This document shows, piece by piece, positions 8,012 through 15,710 of a stretch of 45,218 bases of DNA. Numbering within the stretch: the first letter of the stretch is position 1; every line of letters starts with the position of its first letter. Source of the DNA: a virus; IMG/VR virus record IMGVR_UViG_3300032093_000241, positions 1-45,218 of that record, one strand, 5' to 3'. The notes below the pieces were generated by a model that was not told where the DNA came from, made no database searches, and was given only the letters and a program-made list of their open reading frames with translations. Position numbers and translations under genes: made by a program.

Positions 8012-8939
8012 TTGTCGACTCTTCTCTTATTTTTTTTAGTTGTCTTATAGTTTCCTCTTCAGTTTCATAAGGATATGGTGTTAAATCAATATTATTTTTA
8101 TCTATGATTTCTCCAGCTTTATCTGCCGATTTTTGTACAATCTCCTCATCCTTTCCCGTTAATATTGATTTCATTTCTCTAACCATTTTCATCAGATCAG
8201 ATTTTTCTCTTTTATCTAAATTCGTGGCATTTGGTATTAAATCTCTATTGACCCAAACATATAGTTTATCTGCAGTGTAAGGTATACCTGCAATTTCTAT
8301 TACAATCCTACTTAATGTTATTAAACCTTTTTTATTCAAAAACGAATAGAATCCTAAGACATTTTTTGGTGTTAAAGTTTTTAGTTTAGATACAAAATTT
8401 TTCACCATTCTTTTCCTTGTGAGTTTTTCTAAAGTTGGTGCCTCTTGACTTAAATCTTTAAATATTTGTTTCAAATCTTTCAATTGGATTTTATTAATTT
8501 TCTTCTCTTTGAAAAGTTTTATCAGTTTTTTTGTTCCCTCTACACCTAATTTTCTGAATGATGGGTATTTTTTTAAATAAGTCATCAACTCAACACCTGG
8601 TATTATTGATAACGCACCATATATCGTTGCTGTATATAAATCACCTTCTTTATAGTATTGATATGCATCTGTAACACCTGCAATGGTTGATACCCCCAAT
8701 AGAAATGGAGACGCTGGAGTTGGTATCATACCCAAAATTCCAGTTGTTAATTCAACCCATTGTAAAACTGAATGTTTATCTTTCCAATTAGGTAAAAGAT
8801 TTTCGGCCATCCAATTGTTAACCTTCATCATACCCAAATTAGGACTTAGTAATACTTGTTCTGTCAAATTCTCAGAATATGTTTTTGATAAATCATAATT
8901 CATTAATAAAATTACCCTATCTACAGATGAATTTGGCAT
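8001..8939 (-). CDS. Tagged hydrophobic-core protein, 312 aa
   Basis: The N-terminus reads SVDRVILLMNYDLSKTYSEN followed by LTE|Q, an [L/I]-x-E site; a second ATG at 8903 would still retain the site. Residues about 60-125 form a Gly/Ala/Pro-rich hydrophobic hairpin (ILGMIPTPASPFLLGVSTI ... ALSIIPGVELM) of the kind found in pore-forming or pretoxin linker regions. The remainder is Lys-rich helical. The same hydrophobic arrangement recurs in the tagged protein at 37239-37907. First gene of the six-gene minus operon; a GTATTTAT variant (8953-8960) precedes it by 13 bp. A membrane-inserting ejection protein is plausible. Confidence 0.6.
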   Translation of the reverse strand: MPNSSVDRVILLMNYDLSKTYSENLTEQVLLSPNLGMMKVNNWMAENLLPNWKDKHSVLQWVELTTGILGMIPTPASPFLLGVSTIAGVTDAYQYYKEGDLYTATIYGALSIIPGVELMTYLKKYPSFRKLGVEGTKKLIKLFKEKKINKIQLKDLKQIFKDLSQEAPTLEKLTRKRMVKNFVSKLKTLTPKNVLGFYSFLNKKGLITLSRIVIEIAGIPYTADKLYVWVNRDLIPNATNLDKREKSDLMKMVREMKSILTGKDEEIVQKSADKAGEIIDKNNIDLTPYPYETEEETIRQLKKIREESTNEN

Positions 8940-8960
8940 AAAAACTTTTTTTATAAATAC

Positions 8961-8992
8961 TTGTTGTGGATAGAAAAATTTTTATATCTTTG
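8961..8992 (+). promoter_or_regulatory. Bacteroidota-type promoter
   Basis: TATCTTTG (8985-8992) fits the TAnnTTTG -7 box, with TTG at 8964-8966, 18 bp upstream. The start codon of the plus-strand gene lies 9 bp downstream, so the leader would be only a few bases. Confidence 0.65.
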
Positions 8993-9001
8993 TAAAAAAA
9001 T

Positions 9002-9415
9002 ATGAATATGGAAAAAGTATATAACAAGAAAACAAGTACTTTTCATAATATCGATATAATTGAGTCTTTCGATAGTGAAAAGGTTGTTTTTACCACTGAC
9101 TCTAAATGTTTTCCATTGACAGATGTTTGTGTTATGTCAGGAGAAAAATTTAAAATATTGTGTGGTAAGGTGTACGATAAGTCAACTACAGAAACCGACC
9201 ATTCTGAATTAGATTTGTATTTTAAAAATGTTAATTTCACTCCTTGGGTATATGGTTCAGAAGAAGAAACCAAAAAAGTTTTACAAGAAATTAGACTATC
9301 TAATCACACTAAATCTTGTGTAGACAAAAATAAAAAGACTATAAAAGAGTATTTGCTTTCCCCCTTGTCAAACCTGTGGTCCACTTTGGCTCGTCCTTGG
9401 ACATCAAAGGGTTAG
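9002..9415 (+). CDS. Hypothetical protein, 137 aa
   Basis: Begins MNMEKVYNKKTSTFHNIDI under its own TAnnTTTG promoter. The first 70 residues look like a small beta-rich fold; the remainder is helical and basic. No signal peptide or known motif. Its last 77 nt overlap the convergent gene at 9339-9596, which is long for this compact genome, so the 3' part may be misread or one of the two ORFs may be spurious. Host-type promoter suggests early expression. Confidence 0.5.
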   Translation: MNMEKVYNKKTSTFHNIDIIESFDSEKVVFTTDSKCFPLTDVCVMSGEKFKILCGKVYDKSTTETDHSELDLYFKNVNFTPWVYGSEEETKKVLQEIRLSNHTKSCVDKNKKTIKEYLLSPLSNLWSTLARPWTSKG

Positions 9416-9596
9416 CCTTACCCCTTTTAACTCCTGTCAACCACTTGGTTACAGAAGGATAAGATCCACCTCCACCACCAGTAGATGATCCACCAGTTGC
9501 GGCATCCTGCTCACCCAATTCAGCATTTGGTAAATCGGATTCTTCTTTGGTGTAGTTAACCAAAATATTTAGTATCTTATCATAAGAAACTTTCAT
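9339..9596 (-). CDS. Small repeat protein with possible capsid leader, 85 aa
   Basis: N-terminus MKVSYDKILNILVNYTKEES leads to AELGE|Q near residue 29, an L-x-E site like the other leaders. A Gly/Ser-rich spacer follows, then two imperfect repeats: KWLTGVKRGKANPLM and KWTTGLTRGKANTLL. The basic repeats could bind nucleic acid. The start overlaps the stop of the upstream gene by one base, so it is coupled to 9596-9901. Function unknown. Confidence 0.5.
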   Translation of the reverse strand: MKVSYDKILNILVNYTKEESDLPNAELGEQDAATGGSSTGGGGGSYPSVTKWLTGVKRGKANPLMSKDEPKWTTGLTRGKANTLL

Positions 9597-9901
9597 TAGA
9601 ATATTTCTGATTTTGGTAATCTATCTGAGTGAACAGTATAGTATTCATTTAAAAATGCGATTATTTCTTCATCACTAAACTCAACATCTTCTACATCGTA
9701 AAAATTATCTGAGTCTTCTTCATCTATTAAATCAAAATTATTTGAATCAACATTTAAAGAATACGCAAAATCCTTTGTTTCAATAAGATCTATCTCATCT
9801 TGTCTGATGTAATCATCTTCGTCTTCTGTTGTTCTAAAACTAACTTCTAAAATCTCATTTTGAACATCGACATAGTATGACACTATTTCCTTAATTTCCA
9901 T
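9596..9901 (-). CDS. Acidic hypothetical protein, ~101 aa
   Basis: ATG at 9901 is preferred over an upstream TTG at 9910. The protein is strongly acidic (runs such as EDEDD, DEEDSD, DVEDVEFSDEE), with no Cys. It overlaps the stop of the secreted protein gene upstream by 11 nt. Acidic small proteins of phages are often host-protein mimics or DNA mimics, but nothing specific is recognised here. Confidence 0.5.
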   Translation of the reverse strand: MEIKEIVSYYVDVQNEILEVSFRTTEDEDDYIRQDEIDLIETKDFAYSLNVDSNNFDLIDEEDSDNFYDVEDVEFSDEEIIAFLNEYYTVHSDRLPKSEIF

Positions 9902-10769
9902 AACTATCAATCTTTATTACTTTTGAGTATTTGTCTCCTCTTTTTATAATATTAACTCCATTGATAAAGTCGGTTTGTTTTTTTCCAAGAACATCAAAAA
10001 TTTCAACTTCCAAGTTATTTTCATAAAATGAATTGATTGAAATTATTGACAGATTTTCTTTGTAACCATCAAAATCAATTTCACTTAATTTATAATATAT
10101 AGTCTTATTTCTTTCAAAGTTTGTGTCAGTATATGAATATTGTGATAGTGTTGTTGAGTTTCCATTTGATTCAATTCTTATTGGATCAAAGAATGTAACT
10201 AAGTCATAACTCTTTGTTAATTCAAAGTAATCTGAGTTTCTTTCTGTTGCGGTTGACCACATTAACTCATTTACATTTTCAATTGGATTATAAGACCCCT
10301 CAAAGTTTAAAAGTTCAACAGGTAAAGCAGATGTGTAGATTAAAGGACAGGCCGAGAATTGAGCACAATTTGGTGTCCAAGTATAACATATGGTATACCA
10401 AGTAAAAGGAACTAATGTTGTGATGGTAGCATTTGTTGATGTTGGAACAATGGTTCCTTGGGTTATTAATTGGGTTCCAAGAGAATCAAAAATCTGAAAA
10501 CTTAAACTATTATAAAGTGGAAATGGTCCACATAATCCACTCACTAAAATAAAACTTAAATTTACAGGTCCTATGTTGAAATAATTGAAACAAAAGGTTA
10601 CAGCGCTAGGTTCACCTGATACCCCTATTGGTGATGGAAATGGTTGTTGAGTGCAAGCAAAAGATCCTGCTGGTATAGAAACCGCAACACCGATAACAGG
10701 ACCTGGAAGTTGTGAATATACTTTTGACCCTATAAGTATAAACAACAGAATCAATAATATTTTTTTCAT
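9891..10769 (-). CDS. Secreted PVELL-type protein with short T9SS-like C-terminus
   Basis: The preferred start is ATG 10769, giving the signal peptide MKKILLILLFILIGSKVYSQ; the longer frame only overlaps the previous gene. The N-terminal half is a beta-rich domain with paired Cys. ALPVELLNFEG near residue 145 begins the PVELL-type module that precedes C-terminal sorting domains in many secreted Bacteroidota proteins. The C-terminus EVEIFDVLGKK...VIKID resembles a type A T9SS sorting domain. The phage would thus place this protein in the host envelope. Function unknown: adhesion or exclusion of other phages are possibilities. Confidence 0.65.
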   Translation of the reverse strand: MKKILLILLFILIGSKVYSQLPGPVIGVAVSIPAGSFACTQQPFPSPIGVSGEPSAVTFCFNYFNIGPVNLSFILVSGLCGPFPLYNSLSFQIFDSLGTQLITQGTIVPTSTNATITTLVPFTWYTICYTWTPNCAQFSACPLIYTSALPVELLNFEGSYNPIENVNELMWSTATERNSDYFELTKSYDLVTFFDPIRIESNGNSTTLSQYSYTDTNFERNKTIYYKLSEIDFDGYKENLSIISINSFYENNLEVEIFDVLGKKQTDFINGVNIIKRGDKYSKVIKIDSYGN

Positions 10770-10770
10770 T

Positions 10771-11268
10771 TTAGTTGAATTTTTTAAACCTATTGAACAT
10801 ATCTGAAATTTCATTTATCTGACTTTTGAAGCTCTCTTTTTTTGATTCTTCAAGATCCAAATTTTCTACATAGTCAAATGATTGATACTTAGGAAAATCA
10901 CCCATTTCTTCATTCATTCCACATTCACAAAGTCCTTCAGCAAATCCACACTCTGAACACATACTCTCTTTCATACCACATTCACACATTTCTTCACTCA
11001 TACCACATTCAGAACACATTTTTTCTTCATACATTTCTTTTCCGCATTCAGAACATTCGGATTCATTAATTCCCATATGTTTATATGCTGTGACATTACC
11101 TTTGTTATTTACAGTAATTCCGTTTTTATCGTTTGCTAAGTCCTGAACATATAATTCAGAAACACCAGGTTTAATATAATTTGTAACATACCCATCATAA
11201 ACCGTTTTATGTCTATCGAGTATATTTTCCCTTTCTTCGGGAGTTATTTTCATAAAATAAGCGTTCAT
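10771..11268 (-). CDS. Tagged cysteine-rich (CSECG repeat) protein, 165 aa
   Basis: The leader includes MKITPEERENILDRHKTVYD, typical of the tagged family here, and reaches GINE|S near residue 70 (I-x-E). Residues 72-122 hold five or six CxxC units of the form CSECG or CECGM separated by Met/Glu-rich spacers, suggesting zinc-ribbon knuckles or another metal site. The C-terminus is helical and basic. Minus-strand ATATTTAT (11280-11287) lies 11 bp upstream. Likely encapsidated; role of the metal-binding repeats is unknown. Confidence 0.6.
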   Translation of the reverse strand: MNAYFMKITPEERENILDRHKTVYDGYVTNYIKPGVSELYVQDLANDKNGITVNNKGNVTAYKHMGINESECSECGKEMYEEKMCSECGMSEEMCECGMKESMCSECGFAEGLCECGMNEEMGDFPKYQSFDYVENLDLEESKKESFKSQINEISDMFNRFKKFN

Positions 11269-11279
11269 AGTTTTTTATT

Positions 11280-11287
11280 ATAAATAT
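11280..11287 (-). promoter_or_regulatory. ATATTTAT promoter-like octamer
   Basis: Exact minus-strand ATATTTAT 11 bp upstream of ATG 11268. Confidence 0.5.
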
Positions 11288-11293
11288 TTTAAT

Positions 11294-11902
11294 TTATTTG
11301 GAACTCATCCAAGTGATTAATATTTGACTTGCATCTTTTTGCATTTGTCTATTAATATTTTCTGGATCAGGATTTTTTTTCATATCTTCTAAATGTTTAA
11401 TTGCCCCTCTGACCATAATACTTTGTGTTTCATCTGCAATGTCTAAAAGTTGGTCATATTGTTCATTTTCCTCAGTATTAGAATCATACTTATGGATTGA
11501 GTTGATTCTATCATTACCCATCCAAAGGTAGGATGAGGCTCCGAACATATTAACTATTCCTGATTTTCTTAGTGTTTCTAAAAATTTGAACAATACCGCC
11601 ATTTTATAATATTTGGCGAGACCCACACCTCTCATCAAGTTTTTTTCTTTCTCAAAGGACTCTTTAATTTTTTTCTTTTGGATCCTGTCAAAGTCAGATT
11701 CTAAAACCCATTTATCAACTTCTGATAATAATGATAAATCACGACCATTGTCCCAACTTACATATATAATAATATTGTCCTTAGAAAATACATCAGGCCC
11801 AACTCTTTTTACAGTTCCTCTTGTTAGTGGTGTAACACCAAATTCGTCTTTCATATCAATACAGACAATTCGGTCACCTTTTTTTACCTCAGGATTTAAC
11901 AT
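11294..11902 (-). CDS. Hypothetical protein with SH3-like N-terminus, 202 aa
   Basis: Residues 5-65 (KKGDRIVCIDMKDEFGVTP ... IIIYVSWDNGRDL) look like a small SH3-type beta barrel; a GDRIV-x-x-x-x-MxDE pattern recurs in small phage proteins. The C-terminal two thirds are helical with many Asn, Glu and Lys. It lies 25 bp upstream of the cysteine-rich gene and so may share transcription; a GTATTTAT variant (11918-11925) is 15 bp before its start. No [L/I]-x-E leader is seen. Confidence 0.55.
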   Translation of the reverse strand: MLNPEVKKGDRIVCIDMKDEFGVTPLTRGTVKRVGPDVFSKDNIIIYVSWDNGRDLSLLSEVDKWVLESDFDRIQKKKIKESFEKEKNLMRGVGLAKYYKMAVLFKFLETLRKSGIVNMFGASSYLWMGNDRINSIHKYDSNTEENEQYDQLLDIADETQSIMVRGAIKHLEDMKKNPDPENINRQMQKDASQILITWMSSK

Positions 11903-11930
11903 TTAATTTGTTTTAAAATAAATACTTTGA

Positions 11931-11938
11931 ATATTTAT
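11931..11938 (+). promoter_or_regulatory. ATATTTAT promoter-like octamer
   Basis: Exact plus-strand copy 5 bp before ATG 11944. With the variant at 11918-11925 on the other strand, it forms a divergent pair. Confidence 0.55.
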
Positions 11939-11943
11939 ATTTT

Positions 11944-12564
11944 ATGAGACAAATAATTATAAATGAGTCGCAATCCAAGTTACTTTTATCTGAAGATGTA
12001 ATGGATAGAATTTCTTCTACGGTAGACAAAACTTATAACTACGGTAAAAGTATTATAAAACAAGCTTCTGAAATTACAAAGATTGATTTGAAATTTTTGT
12101 CCACTTGGGGTGCCGCCATTGGTGGATTTTTAGCTCCGATGAACGATATAATCGAAGGAGAATATCCCGAGATTGGTGATGAAAATAAAATTCTTATATT
12201 ATTGGCTGTTGTTTTAACATTTTTCTTTGAGAATCAAGTTCAACTAAAAAAGATAACAGAAAAAATAAGAGAAGAAGGTTTGGGTGATGTATTATTACAA
12301 GTAATTTACAAAGCTGAGGTTTTAAGAAATGCTTTTGTAAGTTTTGTGAATAGTTTGTCTTTTACCGTTGGTAAATTATCAAATATGATGAGTTATTGTT
12401 TTTTGATTCCAATAATTCCAATCATAATTAATATGGGTCAAAATTTTCAATATATCAGTATTGACGAATTGGTAAAAAGAGTTTTGGCTTATGGTTTGAT
12501 GACAATGTCAGGTCTTGCTTTGAGAGATGTTCTCAAAAAGTTGGGGAAAAGATTATCTCGTTGA
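11944..12564 (+). CDS. Tagged multi-pass membrane protein, 206 aa
   Basis: Leader MRQIIINESQSKLLLSE|D matches [L/I]-x-E at residue 17. Hydrophobic segments follow near residues 57-70, 80-98 (ILILLAVVLTFFFEN), 145-160 (YCFLIPIIPIIINM) and 175-192, giving three or four possible membrane spans, with a basic C-terminus. A packaged membrane protein could form the channel through the inner membrane during DNA entry, as ejected internal proteins do in other phages. ATATTTAT lies 5 bp before the ATG. Convergent with 12553-13506, overlapping by 12 nt. Confidence 0.65.
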   Translation: MRQIIINESQSKLLLSEDVMDRISSTVDKTYNYGKSIIKQASEITKIDLKFLSTWGAAIGGFLAPMNDIIEGEYPEIGDENKILILLAVVLTFFFENQVQLKKITEKIREEGLGDVLLQVIYKAEVLRNAFVSFVNSLSFTVGKLSNMMSYCFLIPIIPIIINMGQNFQYISIDELVKRVLAYGLMTMSGLALRDVLKKLGKRLSR

Positions 12565-13506
12565 TTTGTAATAATCTTCCAATTGTGATAAAACCTTTGT
12601 CATTTGATTTTGACTCAATCCGTGTTCATATTGGTGGGTTTGAAACCAATTTCTTGCAACATCCATAAAAGGAACCTTTTTTAATTTTGAAATTCTTTTA
12701 AATCCGGCAACTTGAGCTTGAAGTTCGTGAGGTTGTATGTAGTAATTAATTTTAGATTTTGATTTTTTGGATGGTAGTTCCCCTTTTATATCTTGTTTGT
12801 AATGTTCCAATTCGTGTCTGATGGTTTCATTAAGTTCATAATGAAGTTCATTTAGAAAGTTTGGGAACTCTTGTGGTTTAAATAAAATCAAAACATTTAT
12901 TTGAGAATCTTCATCAATATATTCAGCATTTACAATAAACGGTTTTTCTAAATCTCTGTTTTCTTTGATTTCAACATCTAATGATAAATCATAACCTTCG
13001 TCAAAGTCATAAAAATATTTACCAGTAATATCTTCTGGTAATCTATATGTCTTTGAACCCTTTTTATGATTTTTAACTAAAGATATAATATCTGAAGCTA
13101 TTTTCCTTGTTTCAACTCTCATAGTTTTTGATTCAAATATACGAGATTCATTCAAAGAATCCAAAATTTTATATTCAGGGTCAACTATAACACTTTCAGC
13201 AATTTTAAGAAAATTAACAATAAAAAGTTCTAATTCTTTTTCGATTGTGTGTCTTATTCCGAATGGTAATTGTGAGTTTCCAAGAGATTTCATATTTTTT
13301 AAGAAAATACCATTTGTTCCTAACTTCGTGATATCAATACCTACAAATTGTGTAAGTTTTCTTTCTCCAACACGAATCATTTCCCTTTTATTCATTAAAC
13401 GAATTTTATATTTGAAAGAAATGGGTAGTCCAACAACTTCTCCATTAAAGTCAAAAACCCTATTTTCCAAAAATTCTTTTGATCTTTCTAAATGTTGTGG
13501 ACTCAT
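12553..13506 (-). CDS. Metallopeptidase-like protein with HELEH motif, 317 aa
   Basis: ETIRHELEHYKQD contains HELEH at residues 231-235, the HExxH zinc site of gluzincin/metzincin-type peptidases. A downstream PHELQAQVAGF supplies a possible third ligand. Residues 1-115 form a separate N-terminal domain, and SLNE|S and RIFE|S near residues 117-126 match the leader-cleavage consensus. That would release the peptidase domain on maturation. ATAAATAT (13511-13518) is 4 bp upstream of the start. Substrate unknown; a role in the virion or on host proteins is inferred. Confidence 0.6.
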   Translation of the reverse strand: MSPQHLERSKEFLENRVFDFNGEVVGLPISFKYKIRLMNKREMIRVGERKLTQFVGIDITKLGTNGIFLKNMKSLGNSQLPFGIRHTIEKELELFIVNFLKIAESVIVDPEYKILDSLNESRIFESKTMRVETRKIASDIISLVKNHKKGSKTYRLPEDITGKYFYDFDEGYDLSLDVEIKENRDLEKPFIVNAEYIDEDSQINVLILFKPQEFPNFLNELHYELNETIRHELEHYKQDIKGELPSKKSKSKINYYIQPHELQAQVAGFKRISKLKKVPFMDVARNWFQTHQYEHGLSQNQMTKVLSQLEDYYKSTR

Positions 13507-13510
13507 ATTG

Positions 13511-13518
13511 ATAAATAT
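13511..13518 (-). promoter_or_regulatory. ATATTTAT promoter-like octamer
   Basis: Exact minus-strand copy 4 bp before ATG 13506, leaving no room for a leader with a ribosome-binding site. Confidence 0.5.
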
Positions 13519-13557
13519 GATTGAATTTGATATATTATATCCAAAATCATAGGTATT

Positions 13558-14556
13558 ATGTCCAAAATCAAAACTTTATCCTCCCAACACCCTGAATTAT
13601 CATTTTCATTGTTAGATGCTGTTAAAATGATTGATCCATCAGGTGACAAAAGGACTTATTGTGAAGTAATTTCAAAACTTATTCAAAACAAGTTCAATGA
13701 AAGATACAATGAACACAGAATAAATGATTATATATCTGATCTCAAAAGAGAGTATGAAATGACTGAATTTGATTACCCAAATTCAAACAATTTTTCATTA
13801 ATACTTTTCTGTTTGATGTTAAATGAATTTATTGGTCTTGAAGTTCATAAGTCAATCAAAAAATTGCACGAATATAGAGAGAAAAAACTAATCAACGCTG
13901 ATATTACAAAATATAATTCTGTTGAAGAAATTTATAATGATATAACCGTTGCTGAAATAAAATCAGTTCAATCAGAACTTTATAAAATGGTTGAATTGGT
14001 TTTTGAGGATAATGAATGGTTATTAATTCGACCTTTAACATACGAATCATCAAAAAAATATGGTAGTGGAACAAAGTGGTGCACAACATCGGCAACTAAT
14101 GATGAATATTTTTACAAGTATTTCCAAGGAATTTTAATTTATGTTATAAATAAAAAAAATGGATTAAAGGTTGGGGTTCACGCAGAATTGGAAAAAGGAA
14201 TTTATAATAACTTAAGTTTTTGGAATCAAAAAGACGAAAGGATTGATTCATTAGATTCAAGATTACCATCTGAAATTTTGAAAAAAATTAAAGACGAACT
14301 TACAGGTAATCTTTCAAATAGAAATATTGCAGAACTAAAAGGATTTAAAACTGAATATTACAGTCAAAAAGAAGAATATTTGTTAAGAGAATTTGCTGTT
14401 AATGATACACTTACACCAGTACCTATCGATCCCCCAACGATAAGATTTGAACCTAATACTGTTACTAATGATTTTAGGCCTGAAGCTCAAGAGGGTGTTG
14501 AATTTGATAGGGATTTTGCAATCGATATACGAAGATATACAACAAATATTGCTTAA
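13558..14556 (+). CDS. Conserved phage protein with YGSGTKWCT motif, 332 aa
   Basis: Residues about 150-215 contain WLLIRPLTYESS, KYGSGTKWCTT, then YFYKYFQGILIYVINKKNG and KVGVHAELE. The YG-x-GT(K/R)WCT block followed by a Y-I-N-K strand recurs in phage proteins of unknown function (recalled, not searched). The N-terminal 140 residues are helical. No signal peptide, no leader site. Its last 4 nt touch the convergent 14553-14825 gene. Biochemical role not known. Confidence 0.6.
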   Translation: MSKIKTLSSQHPELSFSLLDAVKMIDPSGDKRTYCEVISKLIQNKFNERYNEHRINDYISDLKREYEMTEFDYPNSNNFSLILFCLMLNEFIGLEVHKSIKKLHEYREKKLINADITKYNSVEEIYNDITVAEIKSVQSELYKMVELVFEDNEWLLIRPLTYESSKKYGSGTKWCTTSATNDEYFYKYFQGILIYVINKKNGLKVGVHAELEKGIYNNLSFWNQKDERIDSLDSRLPSEILKKIKDELTGNLSNRNIAELKGFKTEYYSQKEEYLLREFAVNDTLTPVPIDPPTIRFEPNTVTNDFRPEAQEGVEFDRDFAIDIRRYTTNIA

Positions 14557-14825
14557 TCCAAGAACTTTACCTTAAGTTCCAAATCACCAGATCCTTTTAT
14601 AATTCTGTGATAAACACCCTGAGGTATAAAAATTTCTTTACCTTCTTTAAGATCGATTGGTAATTCATTATCCATTTGAAATTGCCAATCGGTCTTGTGG
14701 GTTGGGGTGATCAACCTATCTTGTTCATCAAAATGCCATTTTAATTCATTCTCTTGAACATTTTTGTCAAATTTTCTTAATCTGACTTTTTCTTCTACTT
14801 TTTCTAAAAAAGGTAATTGCTCCAT
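14553..14825 (-). CDS. Cupin-like small protein, 90 aa
   Basis: ATG at 14825 is chosen over an upstream TTG; it overlaps the stop of the upstream gene by one base (TAATG). The core LKWHFDEQDRLITPTHKTDW ... DNELPIDL ... EIFIPQGVYHRIIKGSGDL has the shape of a one-domain cupin, with several His/Glu/Gln that could bind a metal or sugar. Similar compact proteins occur in large phages. Translationally coupled to the 14825-15445 gene. Ligand unknown. Confidence 0.6.
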   Translation of the reverse strand: MEQLPFLEKVEEKVRLRKFDKNVQENELKWHFDEQDRLITPTHKTDWQFQMDNELPIDLKEGKEIFIPQGVYHRIIKGSGDLELKVKFLD

Positions 14826-15445
14826 TACCAAGTCCTCGAAGATTTAAGACCCAATTTTTTTGCAAATCTCCCAACATTGCAGCTCCAATACCCTGCAGTT
14901 GTTCTATCTTTTTTCTGAGAACATTTGTGACGAGCTGTAAAAGATTTTGCGGCTTTTTTATTTCTGTTTCTAACTCTCAAATTTGGATCACCAAATGTTA
15001 CTTTTTTGATTCCTCCACCAGGTGATTTAACATAAACCGCAAATTTCTTTGGTCCTCCTGGTGTTCTAAAAGGAGAGTTTAATTTTACTTTTTTTCCACG
15101 ATGTTCAGCCTCCATAATCATATCTTCCTCTTCTTCAATGGGAGCATCCAACCAAACTTGGCGACCATTTTCCAATAAAACAGATTTCCCAAGATTAGAT
15201 TCAACGATCCAACGATCTTCTGAACAAAGACTAATGTGTCCGCTTTCATATAAATTTCTTACTTCGTTTATGAGATTAAAATAAGAATCGGAATAAATTC
15301 TGAATACATTCTCAGATAATGAAAGTTTATTATCGATATGGTATTTTAACTCTGAGGATATCTCTACATTTTCAAGTAGATTCATAGATTGATTTACTTC
15401 CTCTTGTAATATTTTTTTAATTAATGATTCTAATTGTTTTTCCAT
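14825..15445 (-). CDS. Tagged protein with basic C-terminal DUF5872-like domain, 206 aa
   Basis: Leader MEKQLESLIKKILQE|E matches L-x-E. Residues 20-110 are helical and acidic. The C-terminal ~80 residues (AVYVKSPGGGIKKVTFGDPN, then RARH-like TARHKCSQKKDRTTAGYWSC) resemble a short basic domain (DUF5872-like, recalled) found in large-phage head and scaffold-region genes, with FGDPN, a Lys/Arg block, and Cys pairs. Its presence in a head-maturation gene elsewhere supports a virion assembly link. Coupled to the cupin gene downstream. Confidence 0.6.
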   Translation of the reverse strand: MEKQLESLIKKILQEEVNQSMNLLENVEISSELKYHIDNKLSLSENVFRIYSDSYFNLINEVRNLYESGHISLCSEDRWIVESNLGKSVLLENGRQVWLDAPIEEEEDMIMEAEHRGKKVKLNSPFRTPGGPKKFAVYVKSPGGGIKKVTFGDPNLRVRNRNKKAAKSFTARHKCSQKKDRTTAGYWSCNVGRFAKKLGLKSSRTW

Positions 15446-15476
15446 TTGTTATAACCAAAAAAAATTATTATATTTG
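15446..15476 (+). promoter_or_regulatory. Bacteroidota-type promoter
   Basis: TATATTTG at 15469-15476 with TTG at 15446-15448, 20 bp upstream. Reads into the small membrane protein gene at 15495. Confidence 0.65.
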
Positions 15477-15494
15477 TAACATATATCAATAAAT

Positions 15495-15710
15495 ATGACG
15501 ATGTTATTTAATATTTTAGTTGCCATTGCCAGAATTTATTTGGGCATTAAGTTTCTTTGGGTTTTGATTATGAATCAAGTCAATCCTGAGAATTATCCCT
15601 TAGAAAGTCTTCAGTGGTTTTTATATTTTATGATATTTGATATTTGGTTACACTCCATTTCAAGAAATGTAAAAATGAATGACGATGAAGAAGGAAAAGA
15701 TTTTACTTAA
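15495..15710 (+). CDS. Small membrane protein, 71 aa
   Basis: Two hydrophobic segments (LFNILVAIARIYLGIKFLWVLI and LQWFLYFMIFDIWLHSI) with an acidic cytoplasmic tail ending DDEEGKDF. It has its own TAnnTTTG promoter and no leader site. It converges on the PPK2 gene, overlapping its stop by 4 nt. Could be a host inner-membrane modifier or a holin-type protein; no family recognised. Confidence 0.55.
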   Translation: MTMLFNILVAIARIYLGIKFLWVLIMNQVNPENYPLESLQWFLYFMIFDIWLHSISRNVKMNDDEEGKDFT

